Source of the DNA: F23-B02 sp963650165
Lineage (GTDB): Bacteria; Bacillota; Clostridia; Oscillospirales; Oscillospiraceae
DNA: 11,600 nucleotides
Direction of reading: 5' to 3'
Assembly: GCA_963650165.1 (NCBI GenBank)
Contig: CAVJKX010000037.1
Location: 1-11,600 of the forward strand
Of the stretch, positions 1 through 7,126 are shown piece by piece; position 1 is the first letter of the stretch; every line of letters begins with the position of its first letter. The position numbers were made by a program, and so were the translations under genes. The notes under the pieces were generated by a model, which had not been told where the DNA came from, made no database searches, and was given only the letters and a program-made list of their open reading frames with translations.

Positions 1-254
1 CCCCTTGCGGAGCCTGAGGGGAAGGTGGGTCGCGCAAGCGAGCCGGATGAGGTGTTATCAAATCCTTTGCCGCCAGGCAAACTCAAATTCCATTTAGGGA
101 ACTTGATCTAATATTAAACGTGAAAAAGACAGTGCAGATTTACTCTACACTGTCTTTTATCAACATTGTTGCGGCTCACGCCGCGATTTGATTACACCTC
201 TTCAGTCACCTTCGGTGACAGCTTCCCCTCAAGCTCCGCAAGGGGAAGCCAAGG
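1..254 (+). repeat. R1 intergenic repeat, copy 1 (left edge cut by window)
   Basis: A modular palindromic repeat, seen three times in the window. The left end module (1-55) has a GGGGAAG-type hairpin arm, then GGTCGC-GCAA-GCGAGCC, and closes with GAGGTGT. The core (56-193) has a small hairpin TTTGCC-GCCA-GGCAAA (66-81), the 19-mer AAACGTGAAAAAGACAGTG (116-134), a terminator-like hairpin and the stem GCGGC-TCAC-GCCGC (171-184). The right end module (194-254) starts ACACCTC, then GTCACC-TTC-GGTGAC and a second GGGGAAG hairpin. The two ends are imperfect inverted repeats: same outer hairpin and same inner GAGGTGT, but a different middle hairpin. No coding capacity is seen. A MITE-like or REP-like element is the likely class, but no target-site duplication can be shown. 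Confidence 0.8.
124..158. terminator. Bidirectional intrinsic terminator in R1 core, copy 1
   Basis: AAAAGACAGTGCAGA pairs with TCTACACTGTCTTTT around a five-base loop, with a single G-U pair. The arms begin with an A run and end with a T run, so either strand gives a stem followed by U residues. It lies downstream of the nucleotidyltransferase gene, which reads towards it from the right, and could also stop transcripts entering from the left of the window. Confidence 0.7.
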
Positions 255-269
255 GTGCAAAACCATTAC

Positions 270-370
270 TGCGCACTAATGTTACGCGGCAGTGATCTTA
301 TTTTGTCGGCAGTATCGAACCGGGCACCCGCAATAAGCGTATCCGTAGGTGCGTCAATGCGCCTCTAAAA
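270..370 (-). repeat. R2 gene-end repeat, copy 1
   Basis: Read away from the gene on the minus strand, it begins TTTTTAGAGGCGCATTGA, where TAG is the stop codon of the nucleotidyltransferase. It continues with GCACC...GGTGC (a possible 5-bp stem), CCGGTTCGA, AAAATAAGA and ends near AGTGCGCA. Similar sequence occurs at 8913-9027 (same strand) and 11066-11164 (plus strand), each time touching the stop codon of a different gene. The junction to R1 on the outer side (about 15 bases, containing CATTACTGCGCACT) is shared with copy 2, so R1 and R2 travel as one block in these two places. Confidence 0.75.
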
Positions 371-1282
371 ATTTTGCCACAGGGTCGTGGGATATGTGCC
401 GTTTTCGTGCAGGGCGGTGAGGGCGGCGACGGCGCCGGGCTTATCCTCCTTATAGGTCAGGCCGAACCAGCGGTCGTTGGTGTCGAGGACGGAGATGCTT
501 ATCCTGCCGCTGTCGGTGAGCTCGCCCATCATGGTCGGCAGCAGGCACTCGGCCTTGAGCTCGCCTGCGGGCAGCGCGGCAAGGAAGTCGGCAAAATACC
601 GCTCCATCACGGGCAGTATGTCCTGATGGCAGCCCCAGAGATTCATGGAAACGAAGGTGTCCGGCGCGAGCACGGGGCCGTCTTCCGACTCCGAGGTGTC
701 GCGTATGGTCCCGTCGGGGAAGAGCTTTATCTTATACGTCTCCTTAACGCCGCGCAGCAGACCGTTTTCGACATTGCACACGCCGCGCGTGACCGTTCCG
801 AAGGGGCTGACTGTGTTTTTGAGCCGATAGGCAACCATGGCCGCGTCCTGTGCGCCGTGAAGCTCATCGAGCTTATCCGCCATGACGCGGAAGGCCTGCG
901 CGCCGTAGTAATCGTCGGCATTCATGACGGCAAAGGGCGTTTTGATGAGATCCTTTGCGCAGATGACGGCGTGCACCGTGCCGAAGGGCTTCGTGCGGGC
1001 GGAAAACTCCGGCCTGCTCCCGGTGAAGCGGTCCATGGTCTGGAAGGCGTAGTCGATCTTCACGCCGCTGCTTTTTTCGATGCGGTCGCCGAAAAGCGTC
1101 TTTACGTCCTCAAATATCTCGGGCTTTATGATGAGCACGATCCTGTTGAAGCCGGCGCTGAGCGCATCGTAGATGGCGTATTCCATGAGTATCTCGCCGT
1201 CCGGGCCGAGACGCTCTATCTGCTTTACGCCGCCGTAGCGCGAGCCGAGTCCGGCAGCCATGACAACAATGGTCCTGTCCAT
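365..1282 (-). CDS. Nucleotidyltransferase family protein (sugar-phosphate NTP transferase fold)
   Basis: A 305-residue cytoplasmic protein of the NTP_transferase fold, which joins a nucleoside triphosphate to a phosphorylated sugar or similar alcohol, releasing pyrophosphate. The N-terminal nucleotide-binding loop MAAGLGSRYGG (8-18) with K20 is a variant of the AAGxGxR...K signature. KPFGTVHAV (98-106) fits the base-contacting segment, and NADDYYG (121-127) is the metal-binding Asp region. The length suits a single-domain enzyme. There is no left-handed beta-helix or second catalytic domain, so it is not GlmU-like. The ATG at 1282 has AAGGAGAG (1288-1295) well placed before it. It starts 14 bases after the stop of the lipase-like gene, so the two are probably co-transcribed from 2793-2821. 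The last codon and TAG lie in repeat R2. The substrate cannot be told from the sequence. Confidence 0.85.
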   Translation of the reverse strand: MDRTIVVMAAGLGSRYGGVKQIERLGPDGEILMEYAIYDALSAGFNRIVLIIKPEIFEDVKTLFGDRIEKSSGVKIDYAFQTMDRFTGSRPEFSARTKPFGTVHAVICAKDLIKTPFAVMNADDYYGAQAFRVMADKLDELHGAQDAAMVAYRLKNTVSPFGTVTRGVCNVENGLLRGVKETYKIKLFPDGTIRDTSESEDGPVLAPDTFVSMNLWGCHQDILPVMERYFADFLAALPAGELKAECLLPTMMGELTDSGRISISVLDTNDRWFGLTYKEDKPGAVAALTALHENGTYPTTLWQNF

Positions 1283-1296
1283 ATTTGCTCTCCTTT

Positions 1297-2757
1297 TTAT
1301 TTAACAGATTCTCTGGTATAGCTTCCGAGTCTGAAAAGATCCTCCGCCGGAGCGGCTCTGAGCCAGGCGAGGTAGGCCTCCGGCCAGTGCTGCTGGAGCA
1401 CGAACGAGTCGCCGCCGCGCTGATACGCATCGACGAAGAGTATGACGAGCTGCTCGTAGAAATAGTCCTGCGCGCCGCCCGTGACCTTGGTCGCGGTGAA
1501 CTTCGCGGCATAGCGGAAGAGGATGCCGATGACCATGAATATGATCTCGGTCGCGGGCGATTTATCGCCGGATTTGCGCTTGGATATCATTATCCCGAGG
1601 CGCCGCGCCTTATCGAGCCCGCCGAGCTCGTGCCAGTTGTCGATCAGCGAACAGAGCTCCGAGGCCATCTCCTCGTTGCCGTCGAGCAGGAAGTTTATGA
1701 ACTTGCGCAGCTCGAACACGTCGCCGTGCATCTTGCTTTTCATGTATTCCATCGCAAGCTGCTGATATCCGTCGTCGCGGTATTTCTGCGGCGTGTCGAG
1801 CAGATCGTCGGCATAGTCGAAAAACAGGTCGAGCGCACGCTCCTGATCGTCGAGCGGGACATAGTCGGCCTCGATGCCGAGCTCGTCCGTTATCGCTTTG
1901 AACTGCACCTGCATCTGCCCGAGCAGCCGCGTGTATTCGCCGAGGCCGCGCCGCGCCTTGCAGGGCAGGATCATATCCGTGCCGTAGCGGCCGAGCTCCC
2001 AGAAGCGCAGCGGCATGCGCGGAACGACGTCCATTTCGGAGATTATATTGAAGATGTTGTCGGTGAAGAGGTTTGCCCTGTCAAACACCGTAACGGGCGT
2101 CGCAAAGCTGTAGGCAAAAACATTGTCCTTGCCGAGGCCGCTTTCGAAGGTGAGGCGCGCGGCGAGAAGATTTGTCACCGCGCCGCCGCGGCTGTAGCCG
2201 CAGACCCAGAGCCTGAGCCTGTCCTTTTCAAAGCCGCGCCGCGAGATATAATCCGTGACCGCGTCGTAGACGATATCCGCAGCGGCCTTGAAGCCCGCCG
2301 CATGGTCGGGGCAGGCGTCCTCCACCGCGTGGGTGTTGCTGACCCACTCGCCGCCGTAGTGGTGACTGCGGATGACGACGGGGACGAGAAAGCTGTCGTC
2401 CGGCAGCTTCTTTGCCGCGATAATATAGCCGCAGGTATCCTCGCAGCTGTGCTGATCGTCGAAGCGGAAGCTCTCGATCGTGCGCTCGTCGCAGCCGATA
2501 TCGCTGAGGGCTGCGCGCACGTGCTTATCGCCGTCGTTTTTATAGGTGAACGCGCTCATCGTCAGCCCCAGCGACATTATCGCAAGCTCGTGGTTGTACG
2601 AGCAGGCAGAGCGCAGAAAAAAGTCGTCGGAGTAATAAAATTTGAGGTGTCCGATATCCTTCGGCTTTTCCTGCTTGGATATCATGACGTCCAAAGACAC
2701 CTCGCCGGAGAACGGCGTGCCGTTTGTTCCGTCGAAATAAAACTTGAGATCGGTCAT
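1297..2757 (-). CDS. Lipase class 3-like alpha/beta hydrolase
   Basis: A 486-residue protein with a clear nucleophile elbow VCGYSRGG (185-192; Ser189 in GxSxG) followed by a helix, as in class 3 lipases and the related Mbeg1-like/DUF2974 hydrolases of Firmicutes. ISEMDVVPRMP (239-249) matches the family segment carrying the catalytic Asp (Asp243) next to a VPxxP motif. The catalytic His cannot be assigned with confidence. No signal peptide or membrane segment is seen, so the protein is probably cytoplasmic, which is odd for a lipase and suggests an intracellular ester or a function other than lipid digestion. The start at 2757 is set by GGAGGT (2764-2769), six bases upstream. It is the first gene of a two-gene unit with the nucleotidyltransferase. 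The real substrate is unknown. Confidence 0.8.
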   Translation of the reverse strand: MTDLKFYFDGTNGTPFSGEVSLDVMISKQEKPKDIGHLKFYYSDDFFLRSACSYNHELAIMSLGLTMSAFTYKNDGDKHVRAALSDIGCDERTIESFRFDDQHSCEDTCGYIIAAKKLPDDSFLVPVVIRSHHYGGEWVSNTHAVEDACPDHAAGFKAAADIVYDAVTDYISRRGFEKDRLRLWVCGYSRGGAVTNLLAARLTFESGLGKDNVFAYSFATPVTVFDRANLFTDNIFNIISEMDVVPRMPLRFWELGRYGTDMILPCKARRGLGEYTRLLGQMQVQFKAITDELGIEADYVPLDDQERALDLFFDYADDLLDTPQKYRDDGYQQLAMEYMKSKMHGDVFELRKFINFLLDGNEEMASELCSLIDNWHELGGLDKARRLGIMISKRKSGDKSPATEIIFMVIGILFRYAAKFTATKVTGGAQDYFYEQLVILFVDAYQRGGDSFVLQQHWPEAYLAWLRAAPAEDLFRLGSYTRESVK

Positions 2758-2792
2758 GAAAAAACCTCCGTTGTATACATTTACTATGTTTC

Positions 2793-2821
2793 AGTATAAT
2801 AGTAAATTTCAATTAAAGCAA
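2793..2821 (-). promoter_or_regulatory. Sigma-A-type promoter for the hydrolase/nucleotidyltransferase unit
   Basis: On the minus strand, TTGCTT (2816-2821) and TATACT (2793-2798) are separated by exactly 17 bases, about 35 bases upstream of the ATG at 2757. The -10 is one base from consensus; the -35 matches only in TTG. It faces away from the operon promoter at 2848-2876 in the same short AT-rich gap. Confidence 0.6.
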
Positions 2822-2847
2822 GTGCGGAAAAATTAACACATTCGGTA

Positions 2848-2876
2848 TTGACACGGGCGGGGCGGCGGGGTATATT
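2848..2876 (+). promoter_or_regulatory. Near-consensus sigma-A promoter of the surface-glycan operon, with all-G/C spacer
   Basis: TTGACA (2848-2853) is a perfect -35 and TATATT (2871-2876) is one base off the consensus -10; the spacer is exactly 17 bases. The spacer consists only of G and C, with G runs of 3, 4, 2 and 4 separated by single C residues (2855-2870), in an otherwise AT-rich gap. Just downstream AACTGTG (2877-2883) can pair with CACAGTT (2897-2903) around the expected transcript start. The leader then runs about 75 bases to the first gene. Confidence 0.75.
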
Positions 2877-2959
2877 AACTGTGCTAATGCAAACCACACA
2901 GTTTGTGCGGAACTTTTTCTCTTTCAAAACGTAATAACATCCGAAAGGAGCTGCATTTT

Positions 2960-4117
2960 ATGAAAGAAAAGACAGCAGGGATCATGCATATGATCATGTA
3001 TATTGTGACGCCGGTGGCGCTCGTTGTGCTGCTGGGGCTCAATATATTCACAATGGCAAGGGTCAAGGCCCTCGAGGACTCGACCACCGACGACGGCTCG
3101 GAGGACGTTGCGCAGGAAAACGACGTCACCATCGGCAGCGAGTACGTCATAAAGGCGACGACGCAGATATCCGACGCCTATAAATCGGGCGATACGTCCA
3201 AGCTATCCGACACGGACAAGGAAACGCTCGATATGGCGAAGGATGTGCTCGACGCGATCATCACCGACGGCATGAGCGACTATGAAAAGGAGCTTGCCGT
3301 TTACAAGTGGATGTGCGAGAACATCGGCTTTGACGACGGCTCGCTGAGCGTTATCCCCGACGAGAACGACCTCGTCGTCGATAATCCCCACGGCGTATTG
3401 CAGACCCACAAGGCCGTCTGCGTAGGCTACGCCACAACCTTCAGGCTGTTCATGCAGATGCTGGGCATAGACTGCATGGTCGTGCACGACTCGTATCTCT
3501 CCCACTCCTGGGACCTCGTGAAGCTCGACGGGCAGTGGTACCACACCGATGTCTACTCCGACGCGGATTCCAAGGGCAATTTTGCGCACTTTAATCTTGA
3601 CGACAACACGATGATGTCCTCTCAGGAATGGAACACCGATTTCTTCCCTGCGGCCGACGGCATCAAGTACAACTACGCCTACATGAACAGGGTCGAGTGC
3701 AAGGATATCTACAGCATCCCCGCGCAGGTGCGCGCGGCAATCGACGCGAAAACCGGCATAGTCAGCCTCGATATGGGCAAGGACATGAGCGACGATACCT
3801 ATACCGTGGTCGAAACCATCATGGAGCAGATACAGAATGCCGTTGCAGGCGACAGCCGCATCATGAACCTGTACTGGAGCTGGCTGAGCACCGAGGACGG
3901 CGACAACATATTCTGCACATACATCAGCTACTACAGCGATGACGACGATAACGGCGGCGACACCGACACGGACACCCTTGACGCCGGGACGCAGCAGAAG
4001 ATAAACGACGCTGTGAACAAATCCTTCAGCGATATCATGACCGACAGCTATAATACGAGCAGCAGCACGATGAATACCGTTACCGGCGGCCATTGCGGAA
4101 GGACGGCGATCGGCTGA
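2960..4117 (+). CDS. Membrane-anchored transglutaminase-like protein
   Basis: A 385-residue protein with one N-terminal hydrophobic segment (about 9-32), probably a signal anchor, followed by an acidic linker and an extracellular domain. Residues about 105-200 are a transglutaminase-like/cysteine protease core: KAVCVGYA (151-158, Cys154), YLSHSWDLV (179-187, His182) and WYHTDVYSD (193-201, Asp197) give the Cys-His-Asp triad. Bacterial members act as proteases, peptidoglycan-linked amidases or cross-linkers, so the reaction is open. The tail after about 340 is Asp/Thr/Ser-rich with no recognised domain. The start at 2960 is chosen over an upstream in-frame ATG at 2903 because AAAGGAG (2944-2950) and the signal anchor follow it directly. 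It is the first gene of the operon, and its TGA overlaps the next ATG (TGATG). Confidence 0.85.
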   Translation: MKEKTAGIMHMIMYIVTPVALVVLLGLNIFTMARVKALEDSTTDDGSEDVAQENDVTIGSEYVIKATTQISDAYKSGDTSKLSDTDKETLDMAKDVLDAIITDGMSDYEKELAVYKWMCENIGFDDGSLSVIPDENDLVVDNPHGVLQTHKAVCVGYATTFRLFMQMLGIDCMVVHDSYLSHSWDLVKLDGQWYHTDVYSDADSKGNFAHFNLDDNTMMSSQEWNTDFFPAADGIKYNYAYMNRVECKDIYSIPAQVRAAIDAKTGIVSLDMGKDMSDDTYTVVETIMEQIQNAVAGDSRIMNLYWSWLSTEDGDNIFCTYISYYSDDDDNGGDTDTDTLDAGTQQKINDAVNKSFSDIMTDSYNTSSSTMNTVTGGHCGRTAIG

Positions 4118-4596
4118 TGAAAAGACTTATCTGCCTGATCTGTGCCGCGGCGATGTGCCTTTCGCTGTGCGCCTGCGGCGAGCAGAGCGAGGCGATAGAC
4201 ATGCAGGCGCTCGAAAAAAGCATGGCCGATGCCGACAAGAGCCTGCCCGAGATGAAAATTTCGGGAAGCTGGGACGAAAATGCCGAAAAGGCCTTTTCAT
4301 ACATATCGGATATGGAGTATAATAAAATCCGCGGCTTTTTCCTCGCCTACGCCGCCGACGGCATGGCATACGAGATCGCCGTCGTGCAGCTCAAGGACAA
4401 ATCCGACGCGGCCGATCTCGGCGCAAGCCTCAACAAGCATCTTGAGTCGCGCATCCAGATGTACAAGACCTATGAGCCCGAGCAGGTTTCCCGCGCACAG
4501 GGCGCCGAGATAAAGACGATCGGCGACTGCGTCCTGCTCATAATGTGCGACGCGCAGCAGGACGTGGAAAAGGCGTTCAAAGAATTTACTAAGTAA
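4117..4596 (+). CDS. DUF4358-like lipoprotein
   Basis: A 159-residue predicted lipoprotein. The N-terminus has a lysine/arginine start, a hydrophobic stretch and the lipobox LCAC with Cys20 as the lipidated residue, so the mature protein sits on the outer face of the membrane. The mature part resembles the DUF4358 family: an early segment after a dimer-like linker, a central EIAVVQLKDKSDA stretch (about 88-100), a helix predicted to run over about 101-125, and a C-terminal IGDCVLLIMCDAQ strand. Function of the family is unknown; from memory it often accompanies MBOAT and DHHW genes in Clostridia. The ATG at 4117 overlaps the stop of the previous gene; GGAAGGA (4097-4103) is somewhat far upstream, so coupling is likely. 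An in-frame TTG at 4093 is possible but would spoil the signal peptide. Confidence 0.75.
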   Translation: MKRLICLICAAAMCLSLCACGEQSEAIDMQALEKSMADADKSLPEMKISGSWDENAEKAFSYISDMEYNKIRGFFLAYAADGMAYEIAVVQLKDKSDAADLGASLNKHLESRIQMYKTYEPEQVSRAQGAEIKTIGDCVLLIMCDAQQDVEKAFKEFTK

Positions 4597-4609
4597 CGGA
4601 GAGACACAC

Positions 4610-6010
4610 ATGGTATTCAGCAGCACGATATTTCTATGCGTTTATCTGCCCCTTGTTTTGCTGGGGTATTACATCTGCCCGAAGAAGGGGCGAAACCTGT
4701 TTCTGCTGATAGTCAGCCTTGTGTTCTACGCCTGGGGCGAGCCGAAATACGTTTTCCTGATGATGTTCTCCATCGTCATAAACTTCGTTTTCGGCCTGCT
4801 CATGGATAAGCATCGCCAAAACGAAAAGCGCCTGAAGCTTCTGCTCGTGCTCTCGGTCGTCATCGACCTGGGACTGCTGAGCGTGTTCAAGTACACCGAC
4901 TTTATCATCACGAACGTAAACGCCGTATTCAATACCGGCTTTGACCTTCTGAATATAGCCCTGCCCATCGGCATATCGTTCTACACCTTCCAGGCGATGA
5001 GCTACACCATCGACGTCTACCGCGACGATGTGCGCGTGCAGCGCAACCTCATCGACTTCGGCATGTACATAACCATGTTCCCGCAGCTCATCGCGGGCCC
5101 CATCGTCCGCTATTCCGACGTTCAGGATCAGCTTGCCGAGCGCAGCGTCACGAGCGCCGACTTCTCCGAGGGCGTCATGCGCTTCGTGGTCGGTCTCGGC
5201 AAAAAGGTGCTGCTGGCAAACCAGATGGGCGCCGTGTGGTCGGGCATATACGCCCTCGGCGGCGACGTTTCCGCGCTCACGGCGTGGACGGGCGCTGCGG
5301 CCTACACCTTCCAGATTTATTTCGACTTCTCCGGCTATTCCGACATGGCCATAGGCCTCGGCCGCATGTTCGGCTTCAAATTCCCCGAAAACTTCCGCTA
5401 TCCCTATGAATCGGTGTCGATAACCGACTTCTGGCGGCGCTGGCACATCACCCTGAGCACCTGGTTCAAGGAATACCTCTACATTCCGCTCGGCGGCAAC
5501 CGCCGCGGCCTTGCGCGGCAGGCGCTCAACCTGCTGATCGTCTGGGCGCTCACCGGCTTCTGGCACGGAGCGGGCTGGAATTTCGTCATGTGGGGCCTGT
5601 ATTACTTTGCGATACTGTTTATCGAAAAGCTGTTCCTGCTCAAGGTACTCGACAGGCTGCCCGGGTTTTTCCGCCATGTGTACGCACTGCTGCTGATCGT
5701 CATCGGCTGGGTGATCTTCGCAAGCGACGATGTTAGCGTGCTGCTGCCCTACCTCGGCTCGATGTTCGGCGCAAACGGCGCTCTCGGCAGCATGGATGTC
5801 TACACGCTGGCGACAAAGGCCGTGCTCTTGGTCATCTGCTGCATCGCCTCCACGGAGCTGCCCAAAAAGCTCTTCGTATCCTGCACCGGCGCGATGAACG
5901 AAAAGGCGGCCTTCGTGCTCAAGAGCGTTCTGACGCTCGCGCTTCTGGCGCTGAGCATGATATTCCTCATCGGCGACAGCTACAATCCCTTCCTTTACTT
6001 CAGATTTTAA
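4610..6010 (+). CDS. MBOAT family O-acyltransferase (AlgI/PatA-like)
   Basis: A 466-residue polytopic membrane protein of the membrane-bound O-acyltransferase family. In AlgI, PatA and DltB systems such proteins move an acyl group across the membrane and hand it to a partner that modifies an exported polymer. Many hydrophobic segments run from residue 5 to the C-terminus. The signature block is ITDFWRRWHITLSTWF (271-286), followed by YIPLGGNRRG (291-300) and GFWHGAGWNF (316-325), with His319 equivalent to the essential active-site histidine of AlgI. The length is normal for the family. The start has GGAGAG (4598-4603) seven bases before it. No dltA or dltC homologue is nearby, so acetate is a better guess than D-alanine. 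It is probably partnered with the DHHW protein encoded next. Confidence 0.93.
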   Translation: MVFSSTIFLCVYLPLVLLGYYICPKKGRNLFLLIVSLVFYAWGEPKYVFLMMFSIVINFVFGLLMDKHRQNEKRLKLLLVLSVVIDLGLLSVFKYTDFIITNVNAVFNTGFDLLNIALPIGISFYTFQAMSYTIDVYRDDVRVQRNLIDFGMYITMFPQLIAGPIVRYSDVQDQLAERSVTSADFSEGVMRFVVGLGKKVLLANQMGAVWSGIYALGGDVSALTAWTGAAAYTFQIYFDFSGYSDMAIGLGRMFGFKFPENFRYPYESVSITDFWRRWHITLSTWFKEYLYIPLGGNRRGLARQALNLLIVWALTGFWHGAGWNFVMWGLYYFAILFIEKLFLLKVLDRLPGFFRHVYALLLIVIGWVIFASDDVSVLLPYLGSMFGANGALGSMDVYTLATKAVLLVICCIASTELPKKLFVSCTGAMNEKAAFVLKSVLTLALLALSMIFLIGDSYNPFLYFRF

Positions 6011-6022
6011 GAGGTGATCGTT

Positions 6023-7123
6023 ATGAAGAAACTGCATATTGCGCTTATCGCGCTGTTCCTGGCCGTCACGGCACTCCCCGCCGTGTTCGTCTTTGCCGGG
6101 GATGACAGAAGCTTTTCCGAAAACGAGAACCGCATGCTTCAGACTGCGCCGGAGCTCACGCTCTCAAGCATACTCGACGGTAGCTTTCAGGATAAGATAA
6201 CCGACTATATCTCCGACCAGTTCCCCGCGCGCGACACATGGACGCAGCTCGGAACGCAGGTGAAGAAGCTCCTCGGCTTTAAGGATATAGGCGGCGCGTA
6301 CCTCGGCGAGGACGGCTATTACATTGAAAAGATAACGCCCGACAGCGTCGATGAGGACAGCCTCCGCCGCAATCTTTCGCTCGTGTCCGACTTCGTGAGC
6401 GCAAACAGGGACATTCCGACGACTATGCTGCTCGTTCCCGCGACGGGCACCGTCATGAGCGACAAGCTCCCGGCACACGCGCAGATGTACGATGCGCAAA
6501 AGCTGTACGAAACGGCAAAGTCCGCGCTTCCGGACGTGAGCTTCCCCGACCTGTACTCGGCGCTCACAAAGGCCAAGGACGCGCAGCAGGTCTATTACCG
6601 CACCGACCACCACTGGACCTGGTACGGCGCGCACACGGCATATAAAACGCTGCTGCCGGACGGAAAGTACGACGCGGCTCCCGAGCTTTTCTCCGACAGC
6701 TTCCTCGGCACGACCTATTCAAAGACCCTCGACCCGGCGGCACAGCCGGATGAGGTGTATATCTCCGATGTCTCCGACGATATCACCGTCACGGCCGACG
6801 GCAAGGAGATATCGCTGTACAACATGTCCGCAGCCGGCGAAAAGGATAAGTACACCGTATTTTTCGGGGGAAACTACGGCGAGACGACGATATCCGGCGG
6901 CTGCAAAAACGGGAAAACACTGCTTGTTATAAAAGACTCGTTTGCAAACAGCCTCGTTCCCTTCCTCACGGCCGATTATGAGAACATAATCATGCTCGAC
7001 CTGCGCTATTACATGGGCTCGGCGCAGCAGCTCATTGCCGAGCGCGGCGTGGACGAGATACTCTTCGTGTGCGAGATGAGCAGCTTTGCAAACGACAGAA
7101 ATTTGGTCAAATTGGGGTTTTAA
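6023..7123 (+). CDS. DHHW family protein (AlgJ-like, SGNH-type acetyltransferase partner of MBOAT)
   Basis: A 366-residue protein with an N-terminal signal anchor (about 5-26) and an extracellular SGNH-like domain. TDHHWTWYG (194-202) contains the Asp-His-His-Trp motif that names the DHHW family and matches the catalytic Asp-His block of AlgJ/AlgX. KDSFANS (304-310) with Ser306 fits the nucleophile region, although in this family it sits late in the chain. ENRML (35-39) after the membrane segment also resembles AlgJ-type proteins. By analogy it transfers acetyl groups, received through the MBOAT protein, to hydroxyls of a surface glycan. GAGGTGA (6011-6017) sets the ATG at 6023 rather than the GTG at 6014. 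The gap to the MBOAT gene is 12 bases and to the next gene 3 bases. Confidence 0.88.
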   Translation: MKKLHIALIALFLAVTALPAVFVFAGDDRSFSENENRMLQTAPELTLSSILDGSFQDKITDYISDQFPARDTWTQLGTQVKKLLGFKDIGGAYLGEDGYYIEKITPDSVDEDSLRRNLSLVSDFVSANRDIPTTMLLVPATGTVMSDKLPAHAQMYDAQKLYETAKSALPDVSFPDLYSALTKAKDAQQVYYRTDHHWTWYGAHTAYKTLLPDGKYDAAPELFSDSFLGTTYSKTLDPAAQPDEVYISDVSDDITVTADGKEISLYNMSAAGEKDKYTVFFGGNYGETTISGGCKNGKTLLVIKDSFANSLVPFLTADYENIIMLDLRYYMGSAQQLIAERGVDEILFVCEMSSFANDRNLVKLGF

Positions 7124-7126
7124 AAA

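Noticed and set aside
1..254. CRISPR array or insertion sequence as explanation for the repeats
   Set aside because: The copies are long, far apart and lack regular spacers; there is no transposase or cas gene in the window.
300..345. GGTTCGA/GGTATCGA in R2 looks like a tRNA T-loop, suggesting a tRNA or tRNA-derived attachment site
   Set aside because: No T-stem pairing, acceptor stem, anticodon arm or CCA end can be drawn in any of the three copies.
1285..2799. A 504-codon open frame on the plus strand opposite the lipase-like gene, and similar long antisense frames opposite MBOAT, asnS and the deacetylase
   Set aside because: They mirror the G/C-rich third positions of real genes, give low-complexity His/Val/Glu/Arg-rich products and have no recognisable motifs.
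4610..7123. A dlt (D-alanylation) operon
   Set aside because: MBOAT plus a signal-anchored partner fits DltB/DltD in outline, but no dltA or dltC is present and the DHHW motif points to the AlgJ-like group.
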